Shown here: in pieces, positions 14,701 through 22,785 of the stretch
Layout of the letters: the number at the start of each line of letters is the position of its first letter
Position numbering within the stretch: the stretch's first letter is position 1
Assembly (NCBI GenBank): GCA_949825025.1
Contig: OX463787.1
Location: 15,931,707-15,995,706 of the forward strand
From: Siphlonurus alternatus
Lineage: Eukaryota; Arthropoda; Insecta; Ephemeroptera; Siphlonuridae
Direction of reading: 5' to 3'
DNA length: 64,000 nt
Notes under the pieces: generated by a model
What the model was told of the DNA's origin: nothing
The model's database searches: none
Seen by the model: only the letters and a program-made list of their open reading frames with translations
Position numbers and translations under genes: made by a program

Positions 14701-16940
14701 TCTGCTTATTAAAAATAGTTCCCGGGCTGTAAAAAATCTGGAAAAAAATCAGGGTAGCATAACTTTGCACGCTCTATCCATTTCTGCAATAACAGGTCGA
14801 TACTCCAATGCGGTTTGATTAAATTAATATTCCAACCATTTCCACAGATTGCTACGAATGCAACGTCGTATTTTCCTTGCCTGCGACGCCCTGGAATTCT
14901 ACCTGAACAACTCGTGGAGTTTTCCGAACGCGAATTTTGTTGGACTTCACGAGTCCGTCTTACCTGATGATAAAATCGCCTTCGACTCTCAAATCTGGGA
15001 GGAGGATGAAAAAGAGTACTTCAAACGCTGCATGATCGGAGCTCGCAAATATCTTCTCTTGGAGAGTGAAGAGACCATGCCGGCTGCAAAAAGGCACATC
15101 TGGAGGTGAGATAAATTTAAAGACTGTTATGGTATATGCTTTGATTTGAATTTCAATATAGTCAAATTTACTTGAAATTCCCGCCGGAAGTAGCCGGAAG
15201 TGAGTAGTTTTTAGGTCTGTTCGTAAACCCTGCTCGGTGTACACTTTCTACACCCAATCGACCTTATATCCCATGTACATAAGATCGATTGGGTGCAGAA
15301 AGTGTACACCGAGCAGGGTTTACGAACAGGCCTTTTATCTTCCTGTTCATGTCTGATTTTTGTACTTTTGCAAACAATTCAGTCCTCTTATTGCAAAGCT
15401 CTCTGTAAAATTTCAAACTACAAATGCAAACAGGAAGGACAGAAACCTCTCACTTCCGGCTAATTTCGGCGGGAATATTAAATTAATTTGACTGTATGTA
15501 TGGTGTGTTTTTTGTCAATGATTTTATTATTACATAGTTTTCTCAGCTTAATTGTGGGCACAAAATATGTATTCAATATTGAAATTTTAAAATCTCTTAT
15601 TAAATTCAAATGGACATTGTAAATTCACCAACTCCATACAGTAAATCCAAAAGTGGTAACGTTTATATCACAAAGTGTATACCTCAACCCTTACTGTTTG
15701 ACTAAAAAAGTCTCAGATCACCGAGGAAGAGAGCGGTTGACTCTCGAAGGTATTGTCACGCAGTCTATATAGACGTATTGAAATTCAATTTTTTTTTTAA
15801 GAACGGACAACATACATTGTATGAAAAAATTTTATTGCAGAAATGAATACAGGGTACCAAATTTGCTACTCTGAATTTTTTCAGATTTTTTTGACACCCG
15901 GAACTATTTTTAAATAATTATTGAAAGTCCTGTGACTTCTGCAGTTGGCACCTCTGAATCCTTAATAAAAAGGATAGAGACTGGACGCCTATTGACGCCT
16001 CCAGGGGGCGTGGCCGCACTTTCAATAATTATTTAAAAATAGTTCTGGGTCTCGAAAAAATTTGAAAAAATTCAGAGTAGCATAATGTGGTACCCTCTAT
16101 TCATTTCTGCAATAAAATTTTTTCATGTATGTTGTCCATTTTAATCAGTCTAAAAAATTATAAAAAAAAAAAATGCATCTTATTGTAACTCCATAAAATC
16201 AAACAAGGGTACCGTTCGAATTGTCCAGCTTGGGTCACCATAATCTTTTTTACTCCTGCTATTTGTAGACGTTGTCAGTCCATGGAGGCGTGGTGAATTT
16301 AATTATTATTTTTTTAGAATGCTCTTTCTTACCTCCACTAAAATTAGTAAAATTACAAACCTGCAAATCTTTTCTCATATGTAGCTGCAGCACTGAGCAT
16401 TAGAGAGCAGTAAAGTTCCCGGAGTCCCGAATGGAGTATCGACCTAAGTTTCTTTTTTTTTTTTTTTTTAATTGCAGAAATGGATAGAGGGTGCAAATTT
16501 ATGCTACCCTGATTTTTTGTTACAGACCTGAAAATATTATTAAAAAAATGATTGAAAGTTCTTTTTGTGACGTCACGAGGCACCGCTCCTTAAAAAAAAA
16601 AGATAGGACTTGCCACCGCGTGACGTCACAAATAGAACTGTTAATAAATTTTTAAAAATACTTCCAAGGCTGTAAAAAATCGGAAAATTTCATGGTAGCA
16701 TAACGTTGCACGCTCTATTCATTTCTGCAATGAAAAAACTGAGGTCGATACTCCATTGTATCCCCTGTCTTGTTTCAGAACGCTAACGTTCCCGGAGTCT
16801 CTAAGTGTACCTCTTGTTTCAGAATGTACTGGATCGACAAGGCAGTCCGCGCTCTGTTGGTACTCCTGCTAGCCTACCTCATTTCCTGTCTGTTCGGACT
16901 TGGATCATCCAGCCAATTGCAAGCAGTCTCCTCAGAATAA
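2787..16940 (+). CDS. FAR-1: fatty acyl-CoA reductase, 10 coding exons, 539 aa
   Basis: Predicted NADPH-dependent reduction of long-chain fatty acyl-CoA to fatty alcohol, probably at ER or peroxisome membranes. Coding exons: 2787-2891, 4950-5066, 7436-7690, 8121-8266, 8796-8905, 11792-11999, 13120-13279, 14537-14679, 14848-15105, 16823-16940; all borders are GT..AG and the phases join into one frame of 540 codons. The Rossmann motif TGGTGFMG is at residues 27-34, SCPDID in exon 2, FHSAATVRF in exon 3, and the catalytic YSFSK at 217-221. Exons 8-9 give the FAR_C part, and a C-terminal membrane segment lies near 509-530. The start is the ATG after a TTACAG acceptor; a second in-frame ATG follows 11 codons later. 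Compared with FAR-2 and FAR-3, one intron is absent (after GLGLSPE), two are extra (before VFLYVST and after DLATE), and about 20 residues including two cysteines are inserted before VYNCATS. Length is normal for the family (about 500-540 aa). Confidence 0.9.
2936..3096. repeat. Palindromic MITE, family M1 (intron 1 of FAR-1)
   Basis: Ends GGGTGTGATTCACGAAGCAG and CTGCTTCGTGAATCGCACCC. It starts 45 bp after the exon 1 splice donor of FAR-1. The inner arms match the copy at 984-1141 closely. Confidence 0.8.
4018..4281. repeat. Palindromic element rich in GTAGC / CGTAGC motifs
   Basis: Ends AGGTGCTTTTACATATTC and GAATATGTGAAAGCACCT pair with each other. The interior is unusually GC-rich for this region, with many copies of CCGTAG, CTACGG and GCCGTAGC. 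The end motif (a roughly GGTGC-TTTACAT block) resembles the ends of family M7, so the two may be related. It lies in intron 1 of FAR-1. Confidence 0.65.
4611..4856 (+). repeat. Dispersed repeat, family M2
   Basis: One of at least 13 copies of a 245-290 bp element. Landmarks in order: AGTTGAAATAAATTTCAT, CTCTCGTCT, TTTTGCACCATTTTAGAGG, TTTCCCTCTTCTTGAGCAT, CACTTTGAGCGAAGAGGAAA, TTAGGTTTAGACGTGTAAA, GACGTAATTTTTCA. Short terminal inverted repeats of about 10 bp (CCC-AGTTGAAA) make it MITE-like. It has no ORF. It ends about 95 bp before FAR-1 exon 2. Confidence 0.75.
5111..5510 (+). repeat. Family M2 repeat split by a nested MITE
   Basis: An M2 copy begins CCCAAGTTGAAATAATTTTC and ends TTTTTCAACTATAGGG, showing the terminal inverted repeat well. 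It is interrupted by the palindrome at 5255-5404, placed between GAAATAAT and ATTGTCTTCATTT of the M2 sequence. It starts 45 bp after FAR-1 exon 2. Confidence 0.75.
5255..5404. repeat. Palindromic MITE, M1 variant, nested in M2
   Basis: Ends GGGTGGTATTCACGAAGAG and CTCTTCATGAATCGCACCC match the M1 termini, but the inner arms differ (GGAGCATTTTAGGGTTTTAG paired with CTAAAACGCTC). The shared termini with a different interior suggest two families moved by the same transposase. Confidence 0.75.
7313..7401 (+). pseudogene. Fossil duplicate of FAR-1 exon 3 (5' part)
   Basis: A direct partial duplicate of the start of FAR-1 exon 3, offset by 114 bp from the working exon at 7436. The acceptor context TATAATCCTCAG is present in both. 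From 7322 the sequence follows the real exon for about 78 bases at roughly 80% identity by hand count, including GGAAAGCAACCAGCTGGT, but one base is missing near the start (TTCA-GAGACTG) and no donor site or exon end is present. It is therefore a decayed partial exon copy, possibly once an alternative exon. A continuous ORF from 7304 to 7735 spans both copies but joins them in a wrong frame over the fossil part. Confidence 0.8.
7789..7943 (-). mobile_element. 5S-derived SINE, 5'-truncated tail fragment
   Basis: Matches the 3' half of the SINE copies at 21081-21427 and 22786-23184: AAGGATACACC, AAGGTAGGGAA, GTGGCCACGGCCTG, GCATCCCAGCATTC, TGAGGGAACCGTGGAAAACC. The 5S-like head is missing, as expected for incomplete reverse transcription. 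It lies in intron 3 of FAR-1. Confidence 0.75.
7951..8071. repeat. Palindromic MITE, family M12
   Basis: Arms GTACACTCATCGCCTTTGAA and a degenerate inverse near 8050-8070, with ATCACAATGCCCTG in the centre. It ends 50 bp upstream of FAR-1 exon 4, directly after the SINE fragment. Confidence 0.65.
8356..8601. repeat. Palindromic repeat, family M9 (CRE-type core)
   Basis: Outer arms AATGGACAACCTTCATGAAA and TTTCATGAAGGTTGTCTATT, inner arms TTGAACCCTCTAACATCC and GGATGTTAGAGGGTTCAA, and between them ACGTCATAGTCATGCA. Related copies or pieces: 24768-24905, 30366-30705, 34241-34505, 36885-37190 and 63286-63395. It lies in intron 4 of FAR-1. Confidence 0.7.
8955..9312. mobile_element. Palindromic MITE with TTAA target duplication, family M5
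   Basis: Long inverted repeat starting GGGTAAGGTAACACCACC and ending GGTGGCGTTACCTTACCC, with TTAA directly outside both ends. TTAA duplication is the hallmark of piggyBac-type insertion. Arms are about 150 bp and hold ATATCAGGTATACAAATACG and its inverse. A second, end-truncated copy is at 56553-56865. It lies in intron 5 of FAR-1. Confidence 0.75.
9314..10797. mobile_element. 1.48-kb TIR transposon, non-autonomous, copy 1
   Basis: Terminal inverted repeats of about 268 bp, starting GAGGGGGATTCAAAAAGAC and ending GTCTTTTTGAATCCCCCTC. AAT flanks both ends, a 3-bp target duplication. The TIRs are GC-rich compared with their surroundings and repeat the motifs TTATCCGC, TAGCCGCGCGG and TTGTCCACG. 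The interior (about 9600-10500) has no ORF of transposase size. The same element occurs inverted at 59072-60552. It lies in intron 5 of FAR-1. Confidence 0.9.
11482..11645 (+). repeat. Family M2 repeat, 3'-truncated
   Basis: Begins CCCAAGTTGAAATGAATTTT and continues through TTTTGCACTATTTTAGAG and AAAATGCTAGAAATATTTGTC, then stops at a short TA run. About 145 bp upstream of FAR-1 exon 6. Confidence 0.65.
12053..12463 (+). repeat. Family M2 repeat split by a nested M1 MITE
   Basis: Begins CCCGAGCTGAAGTAATTTTC and ends TTTTTCAACTATAGGG. It is interrupted by the M1 copy at 12206-12344, inserted just before ATTATTTTCATTTC, the same relative place as the nested MITE of the copy at 5111-5510. Intron 6 of FAR-1. 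Confidence 0.75.
12206..12344. repeat. Palindromic MITE, family M1, nested in M2
   Basis: Ends GGGGAGCATTCACAAAGCAG and TTGCTTCGTGAATCACGCCCC. Inner arms GCCAGGTTTCTAACCACG and CGTGGTTAGAAACCTGGC pair without mismatch. Confidence 0.8.
12749..12889. repeat. Palindromic MITE, family M1b
   Basis: Ends GGGGCATTCACAAAGTC and GGCTTTGTGAATGCCCC; inner arms carry GCTCGATAATTTAA and its inverse. TTAAAAA occurs directly outside both ends, a possible 7-bp target duplication. A close relative is at 51970-52107. Intron 6 of FAR-1. Confidence 0.8.
14121..14391 (+). repeat. Family M2 repeat
   Basis: Starts CTGAGTTGAAAAATTTTC and keeps the usual order of landmarks (TTTTGCACCATTTTAG, CACTTTGAGCGAAGAGG, TTAGGTTTAGACGTGT) to GTAATTTTTCGAAGAGGG. 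It ends about 145 bp before FAR-1 exon 8. Confidence 0.75.
14711..14812. repeat. Half of a palindromic repeat, family M3
   Basis: Only the right arm is present: AAAAATAGTTCCCGGGCTG, AGGGTAGCATAACTTTGCAC, CCATTTCTGCAATAACAGG, TCGATACTCCA. Full copies are at 16430-16758, 23670-24013 and 35430-35716. It starts about 30 bp after the exon 8 donor and fills most of the short intron 8 of FAR-1. Confidence 0.7.
15159..15495. repeat. Palindromic MITE, family M8 (ETS-like motifs), with nested hairpin
   Basis: Outer ends AGTCAAATTTACTTGAAATT and AATTAATTTGACTGTA pair. Each arm holds CCGGAAGT-type sites (15186-15202 and the inverse CACTTCCGG near 15451). The nested hairpin at 15214-15332 sits in the left arm. 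Other copies: 38151-38353, 38770-38953, 38957-39135 (degenerate) and 40937-41151. Intron 9 of FAR-1. Confidence 0.75.
15214..15332. repeat. Near-perfect hairpin, about 55-bp arms
   Basis: GGTCTGTTCGTAAACCCTGC pairs with GCAGGGTTTACGAACAGGCC; the match continues through GTGTACACTTTCTACACC / GGTGCAGAAAGTGTACAC and CCAATCGACCTTAT / ATAAGATCGATTGG. A relative with similar ends (CTGTTCGTAAAT / TTAGGAACAAAC) is at 27309-27427. Confidence 0.8.
15804..16139. repeat. Palindromic repeat, family M3 subtype b
   Basis: Ends GGACAACATACATTGTATG and CATGTATGTTGTCC. Inner arms TTGCAGAAATGAATACAGGG, TTCAGATTTTTTTGACACCC and AACTATTTTTAAATAATTAT all have inverse partners. The centre holds GACGCCTCCAGGGGGCGTGG. 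A second subtype-b copy lies at 29761-30092. Intron 9 of FAR-1. Confidence 0.8.
16430..16758. repeat. Palindromic repeat, family M3
   Basis: Ends AATGGAGTATCGACCT and AGGTCGATACTCCATT. Each arm has the CRE-like octamer TGACGTCA (near 16568 and 16621) and a CAGAAATGGATAGAGGGTG block. It ends about 65 bp before the last coding exon of FAR-1. Confidence 0.8.
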
Positions 16941-17038
16941 CTGCATTGTGATTGGCTAGTGTTTTTATATGGGCATCATGAACCAATCAGAATGGAGTCT
17001 TCAATAGATTTAGATAACATAAAAATGTATTTTTAATT

Positions 17039-17044
17039 AATAAA
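17039..17044 (+). terminator. Probable polyadenylation signal of FAR-1
   Basis: AATAAA about 100 bp after the TAA stop at 16938-16940, before the large palindrome begins. Placement is what a short insect 3' UTR would show; no transcript evidence. Confidence 0.6.
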
Positions 17045-17898
17045 CTCTTGACTAAAATTCTGAATTATTTACTTTCGTGATACTCAGTATACGCAATTAA
17101 ACATTTTCTATGCAGTTCGATGCAATGAGGAATTTGCATGCGTGAATCTGATTGGCTTAATCGAAAGAGGGGGCTGAGAAATACATGTGTGAATTTTATG
17201 CGAATTTTTTGAGCACTGCAAGTATGCTCAAATGCATATTTAAAAGATGCACTTTACCTGGAGGCGATGGCGCATCGCCAGTGACGTCATCGCTATGTCA
17301 GGTTCGGTTCACTATATATATGCATACCTGTACGCACCTGCATAACAGGTAGCCAATCAAAAACAATCTAGCCAAAATTCAAAATTTCAAATGCCTAGCC
17401 TATTAGTTTTAAAACTTAAAAAATGCACATTATTCCATATACGCGTACTGTAAAAACACACTGGGAGATAAGTAATATTACAAACGTACCTTTCATCATA
17501 TTTAAATAATAGAAATTGTTTCGCAAATAGTTTCATTTAACTGAAGAGAAGATGCAATCGATGCAATATCAAGTCCTGCCACCAACTTTTCTGTTTAAAT
17601 TATTGGCGATTATTGGCGCGTCATGCATCAATCAGCCAATAAAAATGTGTAAATTTATCATACTGGACTCCTTCCGTATCTGCTGATTATCTATTGATTT
17701 ATTTTATTAAACCTAAAACTGAGCCTCTTTTCTTATCTACGAAGATAGTAGGATGCCGTAGGACTCAATATTTAAATTTATTAAGACCCTTGAATCATAA
17801 TTTATCAATGTCTTTTCAACCCCCTGTTTGCTGCTGCTGAAACCAGTAACGGAAGGATTGAAAAATAAATACAGTTTTAATTTCAACTTTTCCAACAC

Positions 17899-17972
17899 GC
17901 CTATATGTGGTCGAGTGGAAAAGCGCTCGCCTTCCATGCAAGAGGTGAAGGGTTCAAATCTCCCCCGGTTCA
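17899..17972 (+). other. tRNA-like sequence (Pol III A and B boxes), left arm
   Basis: A-box match TGGTCGAGTGG at 17908-17918 and B-box match GGTTCAAATCTCC at 17951-17963, spaced as in a normal tRNA. An anticodon-like arm CTCGC-CTTCCAT-GCAAG (loop with TCC, as in tRNA-Gly) has one mismatch. The acceptor stem does not pair, so this is a tRNA relic or SINE-type promoter rather than a working tRNA gene. Confidence 0.6.
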
Positions 17973-18264
17973 ATTTACATTTTTAGTAGCACGAAGAAGT
18001 TTATTTCATATTTTTAACTCAAACGGGGTAAAATAGTTTTGTTTATAATTTCTTATTAATTTTTCTATCATTGAATGAAACGCTTTTTTTGTTTGTTTTT
18101 TTTTTTTTTTGTTTTTTTTTTTTTTTTGCAAAGTTTTTGTAAGTGCGTATTTAAATGAAAAAGTGTGACTTATAATAGTATAACATGATTATATTGTAAG
18201 AAAAAATAAGATTATTTTACCCCGTACGTTTGAATTAATTCTTCGTGCTACTAAAAATGTAAAA

Positions 18265-18340
18265 TGAACCAGAGGAGATTTGAACTCTTCACCTCTTGCA
18301 TGGAAGACGAGTGCTTTTCCACTCGACTACGTACAGGCGT
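18265..18340 (-). other. tRNA-like sequence (Pol III A and B boxes), right arm
   Basis: The mirror copy of the sequence at 17899-17972. On the minus strand the A box reads TAGTCGAGTGG (18319-18329) and the B box GAGTTCAAATCTCC (around 18273-18286). Both differ slightly from the left copy. Both copies point toward the loop of the palindrome. Confidence 0.55.
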
Positions 18341-20218
18341 TATAGAAATGTTGAAATTAAAACTATATTTATTTTTCAATCCTTCCGTTTCTGGTTTCAG
18401 CAGCAGCAAACAGGGGGTTGAAAAGACATTGATAAATTATGATTCAAGGGTCTTAATAAATTTAAATATTGAATCCTACGGCATCCTACTATCTTCGTAG
18501 ATAAGAAAAGAGGCTCAGTTTTAGGTTTAATAAAATAAATCAATAGATAATCAGCAGATACGGAAGGAGTCCAGTATGATAAATTTACACATTTTTATTG
18601 GCTGATTGATGCATGACGCGCCAATAATCGCCAATAATTTAAACAGAAAAGTTGGTGGCAGGACTTGATATTGCATCGATTGCATCTTCTCTTCAATTAA
18701 ATGAAACTATTTGCGAAACAATTTCTATTATTTAAATATGATGAAAGGTACGTTTGTAATATTACTTATCTCCCAGTGTGTTTTTACAATACGCGTATAT
18801 GGAATAATGTGCATTTTTTAAGTTTTAAAACTAATAGGCTAGGCATTTGAAATTTTGAATTTTGGCTAGATTGTTTTTGATTGGCTACCTGTTATGCAGG
18901 TGCGTACAGGTATGCATATCTATAGTGAACCGAACCTGACATAGCGATGACGTCACTGGCGATGCGCCATCGCCTCCAGGAAAAGTGCATCTTTTAAATA
19001 TGCATTTGAGCATACTTGCAGTGCTCAAAAAATTCGCATAAAATTCACACATGTATTTCTCAGCTCCCTCTTTCGATTAAGCCAATCAGATTCACGCATG
19101 CAAATTCCTCATTTGCATTTTTTTCTTTTTTTTAGTCATACAAAACTCTCTTGTACATTTTATTTACAAATATTGAATAAAAATGAAAATAATAATATTT
19201 AAAATAAATAATTTAAATAATAATAAAAAAAATATTTTTTAAGGTTTCTTTTTTCAATATAAAAATTATAAAAATAATTTAATAATTAATTGTTTTATTT
19301 GATTAAAACGTAAATAAAATAAATTTAAAAAGCACATTAATGTTATAACTTCGGTCGTTTAACGTTCAAATGTTTTAAAAATTTCAACAAATTATCTATA
19401 ATAGAATTCGAAGGTTTTGAAACCTGGATATTTTTATTTTCTGTATTCGAGACAAAAATATATATATATCAAGTAAAATTAATTAAATATCATTGAACAT
19501 TAATATATTATACATGTAAAAATATTACTATGCAGAAAAATAATATGTATCATCTCTAAACAGAAGTAGTTTCTGCATTACCCAAGAGATGTCACTGGTG
19601 CTCATTGCAAAATGCATCTTTTTTTATATTTAATTTATATTTTTTTATTGCAAGGAGTTGCAAGGAAATTCCATTTCTAAAGTTCATATTAAAAATAATT
19701 ATGCTCATGGCACTAACATTAAGAAAAAACGCTTCAATCAGCATTCTACCGTATGACAAATGAGTTCAATGATTGCATTAAAAAAACAGAAAGAAGTTAT
19801 ATACTTTAGAAAAAAATACTACAAAATGGATATAAAATTACATAATAATAATTATTAACTGTGATGGTATAATTTTTGCTTCTTATAGATTTTTTATATA
19901 ATAAGATAATGATTTCAATATTTGAATTTTAACAAATAATTCATTACAATAAATAAATTCAGGGTAGCAGGAATTTCACTTAACTATATTTTTAATTTGT
20001 TGTCATTCACACGTTTTTCTTCTATTTTTTGATAGTTTATGAGTAATTTGAACATCTTGAAATTCACTAAATTTGCAAATCTGCATAACTTTGCAAATTA
20101 AGTACCGTATGTAGTGTAAATTTTAATATATACTGTTAACTTTATTTTATGATAAAACATTACATTATAATTTTAGGTGATCGACAAGATTTACAATTTA
20201 CAGAATCTATCTTTATTT

Positions 20219-20464
20219 AAAAAATTACGTTTTCAACTCATCCTTTACAAGTCTGAACCTAATCTTTTTACCTCTAAAACAAATCTTATTTTTTTTTCGC
20301 TCAAAGTGAGGATGAAATGATGACAATATTTTTAAAATTTTATGCTTAAGAAGAGCAAAGACGTAATCTTGTATTTTTTCCTCTAAAATGGTGCAAAATA
20401 AGATAATATTAAACGAGAGAAGAGCTTAATAGCGAATAAAAGATGAAATTTATTTCAACTCAGG
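20219..20464 (-). repeat. Family M2 repeat
   Basis: Minus-strand copy: AAAATTACGTTTTCAACTCATC at one end in + orientation is followed by TAATCTTTTTACCTCTAAAAC, CTCAAAGTGAGGATGAAAT, AAAATGGTGCAAAATAAG, and ends ATTTATTTCAACTCAGG. Confidence 0.75.
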
Positions 20465-21080
20465 ATATAGTTCTTACAATCAAAAGGGGGAAATAACAAA
20501 AATATAGCTCATTGGTATTGCATCTCTTTTTACATAGAGCCCTAGGCATTAAAATTTTCTTTGTATTGAAATTATAGACCTAATATTACTTACACATAAA
20601 GACTATAATTGCATAAAAACCTAATGTTGTTAATTTAATTTCTGATGACGTATTATTCATGTATGTGACGTCTTTCTGCTTACGTATGGGATTTTTTTTT
20701 TTTAATTCTTTCAATAGTATTTTTATAATATTGCTGATTCATATATAAAATTACTTAGTAAAATATTGTATAAAATTAATACTGATGGGTCATCACTATT
20801 TTTTTCTGATATAAAGTATAGTGACGTATGCATTTAATAACAGAATATCAAATTAATTAAAAAATATAGACCTTGTGTAGCTATAATTTAAATTATAATG
20901 TATATTTTTCTACTTATCATCCAGGAGTTCAAATGGTTCAAGTGCGTCTTTATAAAATCTGGATGTAATTATGAAAAATATGAAGGTTGTTTTATGGAAT
21001 AAATGGAATGTTGTTACTAATAATTATATATTTAAATATTAACAATAATGTAAGTCAAGCTTATAACAATATTTTTAAGA

Positions 21081-21427
21081 GGTCGAGTGTGGCGCAGTGC
21101 AATGACCGGTTCTCCTTAAATCACCGAAGTCAGGCTATGTCGAGCGTGGTTAGTACTTGGATGGGTGACCGTTTCAAGTAAAAATTACACTGCTCCCTCC
21201 TTGGGGTAAATTCGTCTCGCTTTCCACCCAGTGTATTGATGCACTTGTGTGTGGTTCCCCACAGGCTTTAGACATCACTTTAGTCCATTGATAAAAAGTA
21301 TAGAAGTGTCCGTTCTGACTGAGGTTTTCCACGGTTCCCTCAGTCTCAGTTCAGCAAATGCTGGGATGCGTAACAGGCCGTGGTCACCATCCTTACCGGC
21401 CGCCCTCCCTTATCCCTAACCCACTTA
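21081..21427 (+). mobile_element. 5S rRNA-derived SINE, copy 1
   Basis: The first about 100 bp resemble 5S rRNA: ATGACCGGTTCTCC, ATCACCGAAGTCAGG, GTCGAGCGTGGTTAGTAC and TTGGATGGGTGACCG follow the order of the 5S internal promoter (A box, intermediate element, C box). This head is fused to a non-5S body with TTTCCACCCAGTG, GGTTTTCCACGGTTCCCTC, AATGCTGGGATGCGTAAC and CAGGCCGTGGTCACC. The same head-body join occurs at 22786-23184, so this is a mobile SINE (SINE3-type), not a 5S gene. The tail is shorter than in copy 2. Confidence 0.85.
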
Positions 21428-21930
21428 TTATTGGTTTGACGTCACGTGACTCTCCCATTAGAATTGTATTGGAGGACAAAGGAAAAAGTTAGTGACGCCA
21501 TGGCAAACCAAAGATAAATGAAACGACTATACCTTTATTAAACAATTATTTGAATTAAACAGAATAAGGTGATATCCTATGCCAGAAAAACCACACACTG
21601 TGGGTGTAATATATAAATATAGCGATATGAATGAATGAAGTCAAATGGTCACCTATCCGAGTAATAAGCATGCTTGACTTTTGTAATCGTAATATATGTA
21701 TGGTCATCGATGGGAAACTTGACCGTGTAAATGATATTTCAAATTTCAAAGATAAAAAAACAAAGTAAAATATTCTTTTTGGATGATTCAGCAATAAAAA
21801 CAACTAAAGATGAGTTTGAAATTATTTATTAATATCATATTTTATAAATTTTCAATGCGTAATATTTATACCTATATGAAATTTTACTAAATATGTAATT
21901 TGAACAATTTAACAGCTAGGTTAAAGTAGA

Positions 21931-22562
21931 GTGAGCGATTTCATTTTTTGGAATATTTTATTTTCTAAAAATAATTTAACCATGCCCTCTATTGAGAAAT
22001 GAAAACCAAAAAATTCCATCTCAAATAGCTTCACCACAAAAAATTCCCAAAGTTGGAGTTTCGGAGGCCATTACCACCATGCATCCTTATGGAACAGAAA
22101 ACAGCTTTTTACTCCAACTTCGTCTGAACTATGGTACCAATTAAAAAATACGTACGTAATCTATGATGAATTCTTTAATGGATTTTCAAATAAAATTTTT
22201 TTTTACGGAGCCGTTTAAAAAAATAATGAAATTTTTGCGGGTTAATTCCCATAAGGATTTTCAAGATTTTTTTCCAGAAAAACGGCTCAGTAAAAAAAAA
22301 TTTTTATTTGAAAATTCAATAAAGAATTCATCATAGATTACGTACGTATTTTTTTAATTGGTACCATAGTTCAGACAAAGTTGGAGTAAAAAGCTGTTTT
22401 CTGTTCCATAAGGATGCATGTTAAAGGCCTCCGAAACACCAACTTTGGGATTTTTTTGTGGTGAAGTTTTTTGAGATGGAATTTTTTGGTTTTCATTTCT
22501 CAATAGAGGGCAAGTTAAACTATTTTTAGAAAATAAAATATTCAAAAAAATGAAATCGCTTT
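21931..22562. repeat. Long palindrome, about 280-bp arms
   Basis: Arms include GCGATTTCATTTTTTGGAAT / ATTCAAAAAAATGAAATCGC, CATGCATCCTTATGGAACAG / CTGTTCCATAAGGATGCATG and TCTATGATGAATTCTTTA / TAAAGAATTCATCATAGA. A pairing exists almost to the centre near 22245. It is flanked by two 5S SINEs in inverted orientation. No ORF beyond shadows of the arms. Confidence 0.8.
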
Positions 22563-22785
22563 AAAAGTGAGTTATATAAGGACCTAAAATGCAAATGCAA
22601 TCTCACGCATGGCCTTCGCAATATAAATGGGTATTTATGAAATAATCATACATACTTATAATTTTTTTGCATATATTATTCTCATTTACTATGCTAGAGC
22701 TCAAATTTCATTTCATGCAGTATATATTGATGGAACAGCATGCACTTTACCTTTGCTACGTCTATGACTTGAGCGTAGAGGTGAT

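Larger units (their letters stand above)
17120..19118. mobile_element. Giant palindrome, about 0.9-kb arms, tRNA-like sequence in both arms
   Basis: The left arm (about 17120-18050) is matched by its reverse complement at about 18200-19118, from the outer end TGCAATGAGGAATTTGCATG / CATGCAAATTCCTCATT to the inner end CGGGGTAAAAT / ATTTTACCCCG. The loop (about 18050-18200) contains T-runs at 18093-18127. Each arm carries TGACGTCA inside GGAGGCGATGGCGCATCGCC. Arm identity looks above 90% by eye. Its outer motif TCGAAAGAGG...ATTTTATG is shared with the palindrome at 26822-27275. It has no ORF of transposase size. Confidence 0.85.

Noticed and set aside
16771..16822. An earlier acceptor (TTTCAG ending at 16780) for the last FAR-1 exon
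   Set aside because: Its use would bring an early frame change before the conserved RMYWID start of the last exon; the acceptor at 16821-16822 keeps the frame.
17899..17972. Functional tRNA-Gly gene
   Set aside because: A and B boxes and an anticodon-like loop are present, but the acceptor stem does not pair and the anticodon stem has a mismatch; the copy in the other arm has further changes.
17737..18500. Two matching open frames on opposite strands (78 aa each) sharing an FSSSKQGVEKTLINYDS segment
   Set aside because: They lie at mirror positions in the two arms of the giant palindrome and overlap the tRNA-like sequences; they match each other only because the arms do.
21081..21183. Functional 5S rRNA gene
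   Set aside because: The 5S-like part is diverged at its 3' half and is joined to a non-5S body that recurs at two other loci, so it is a SINE head.
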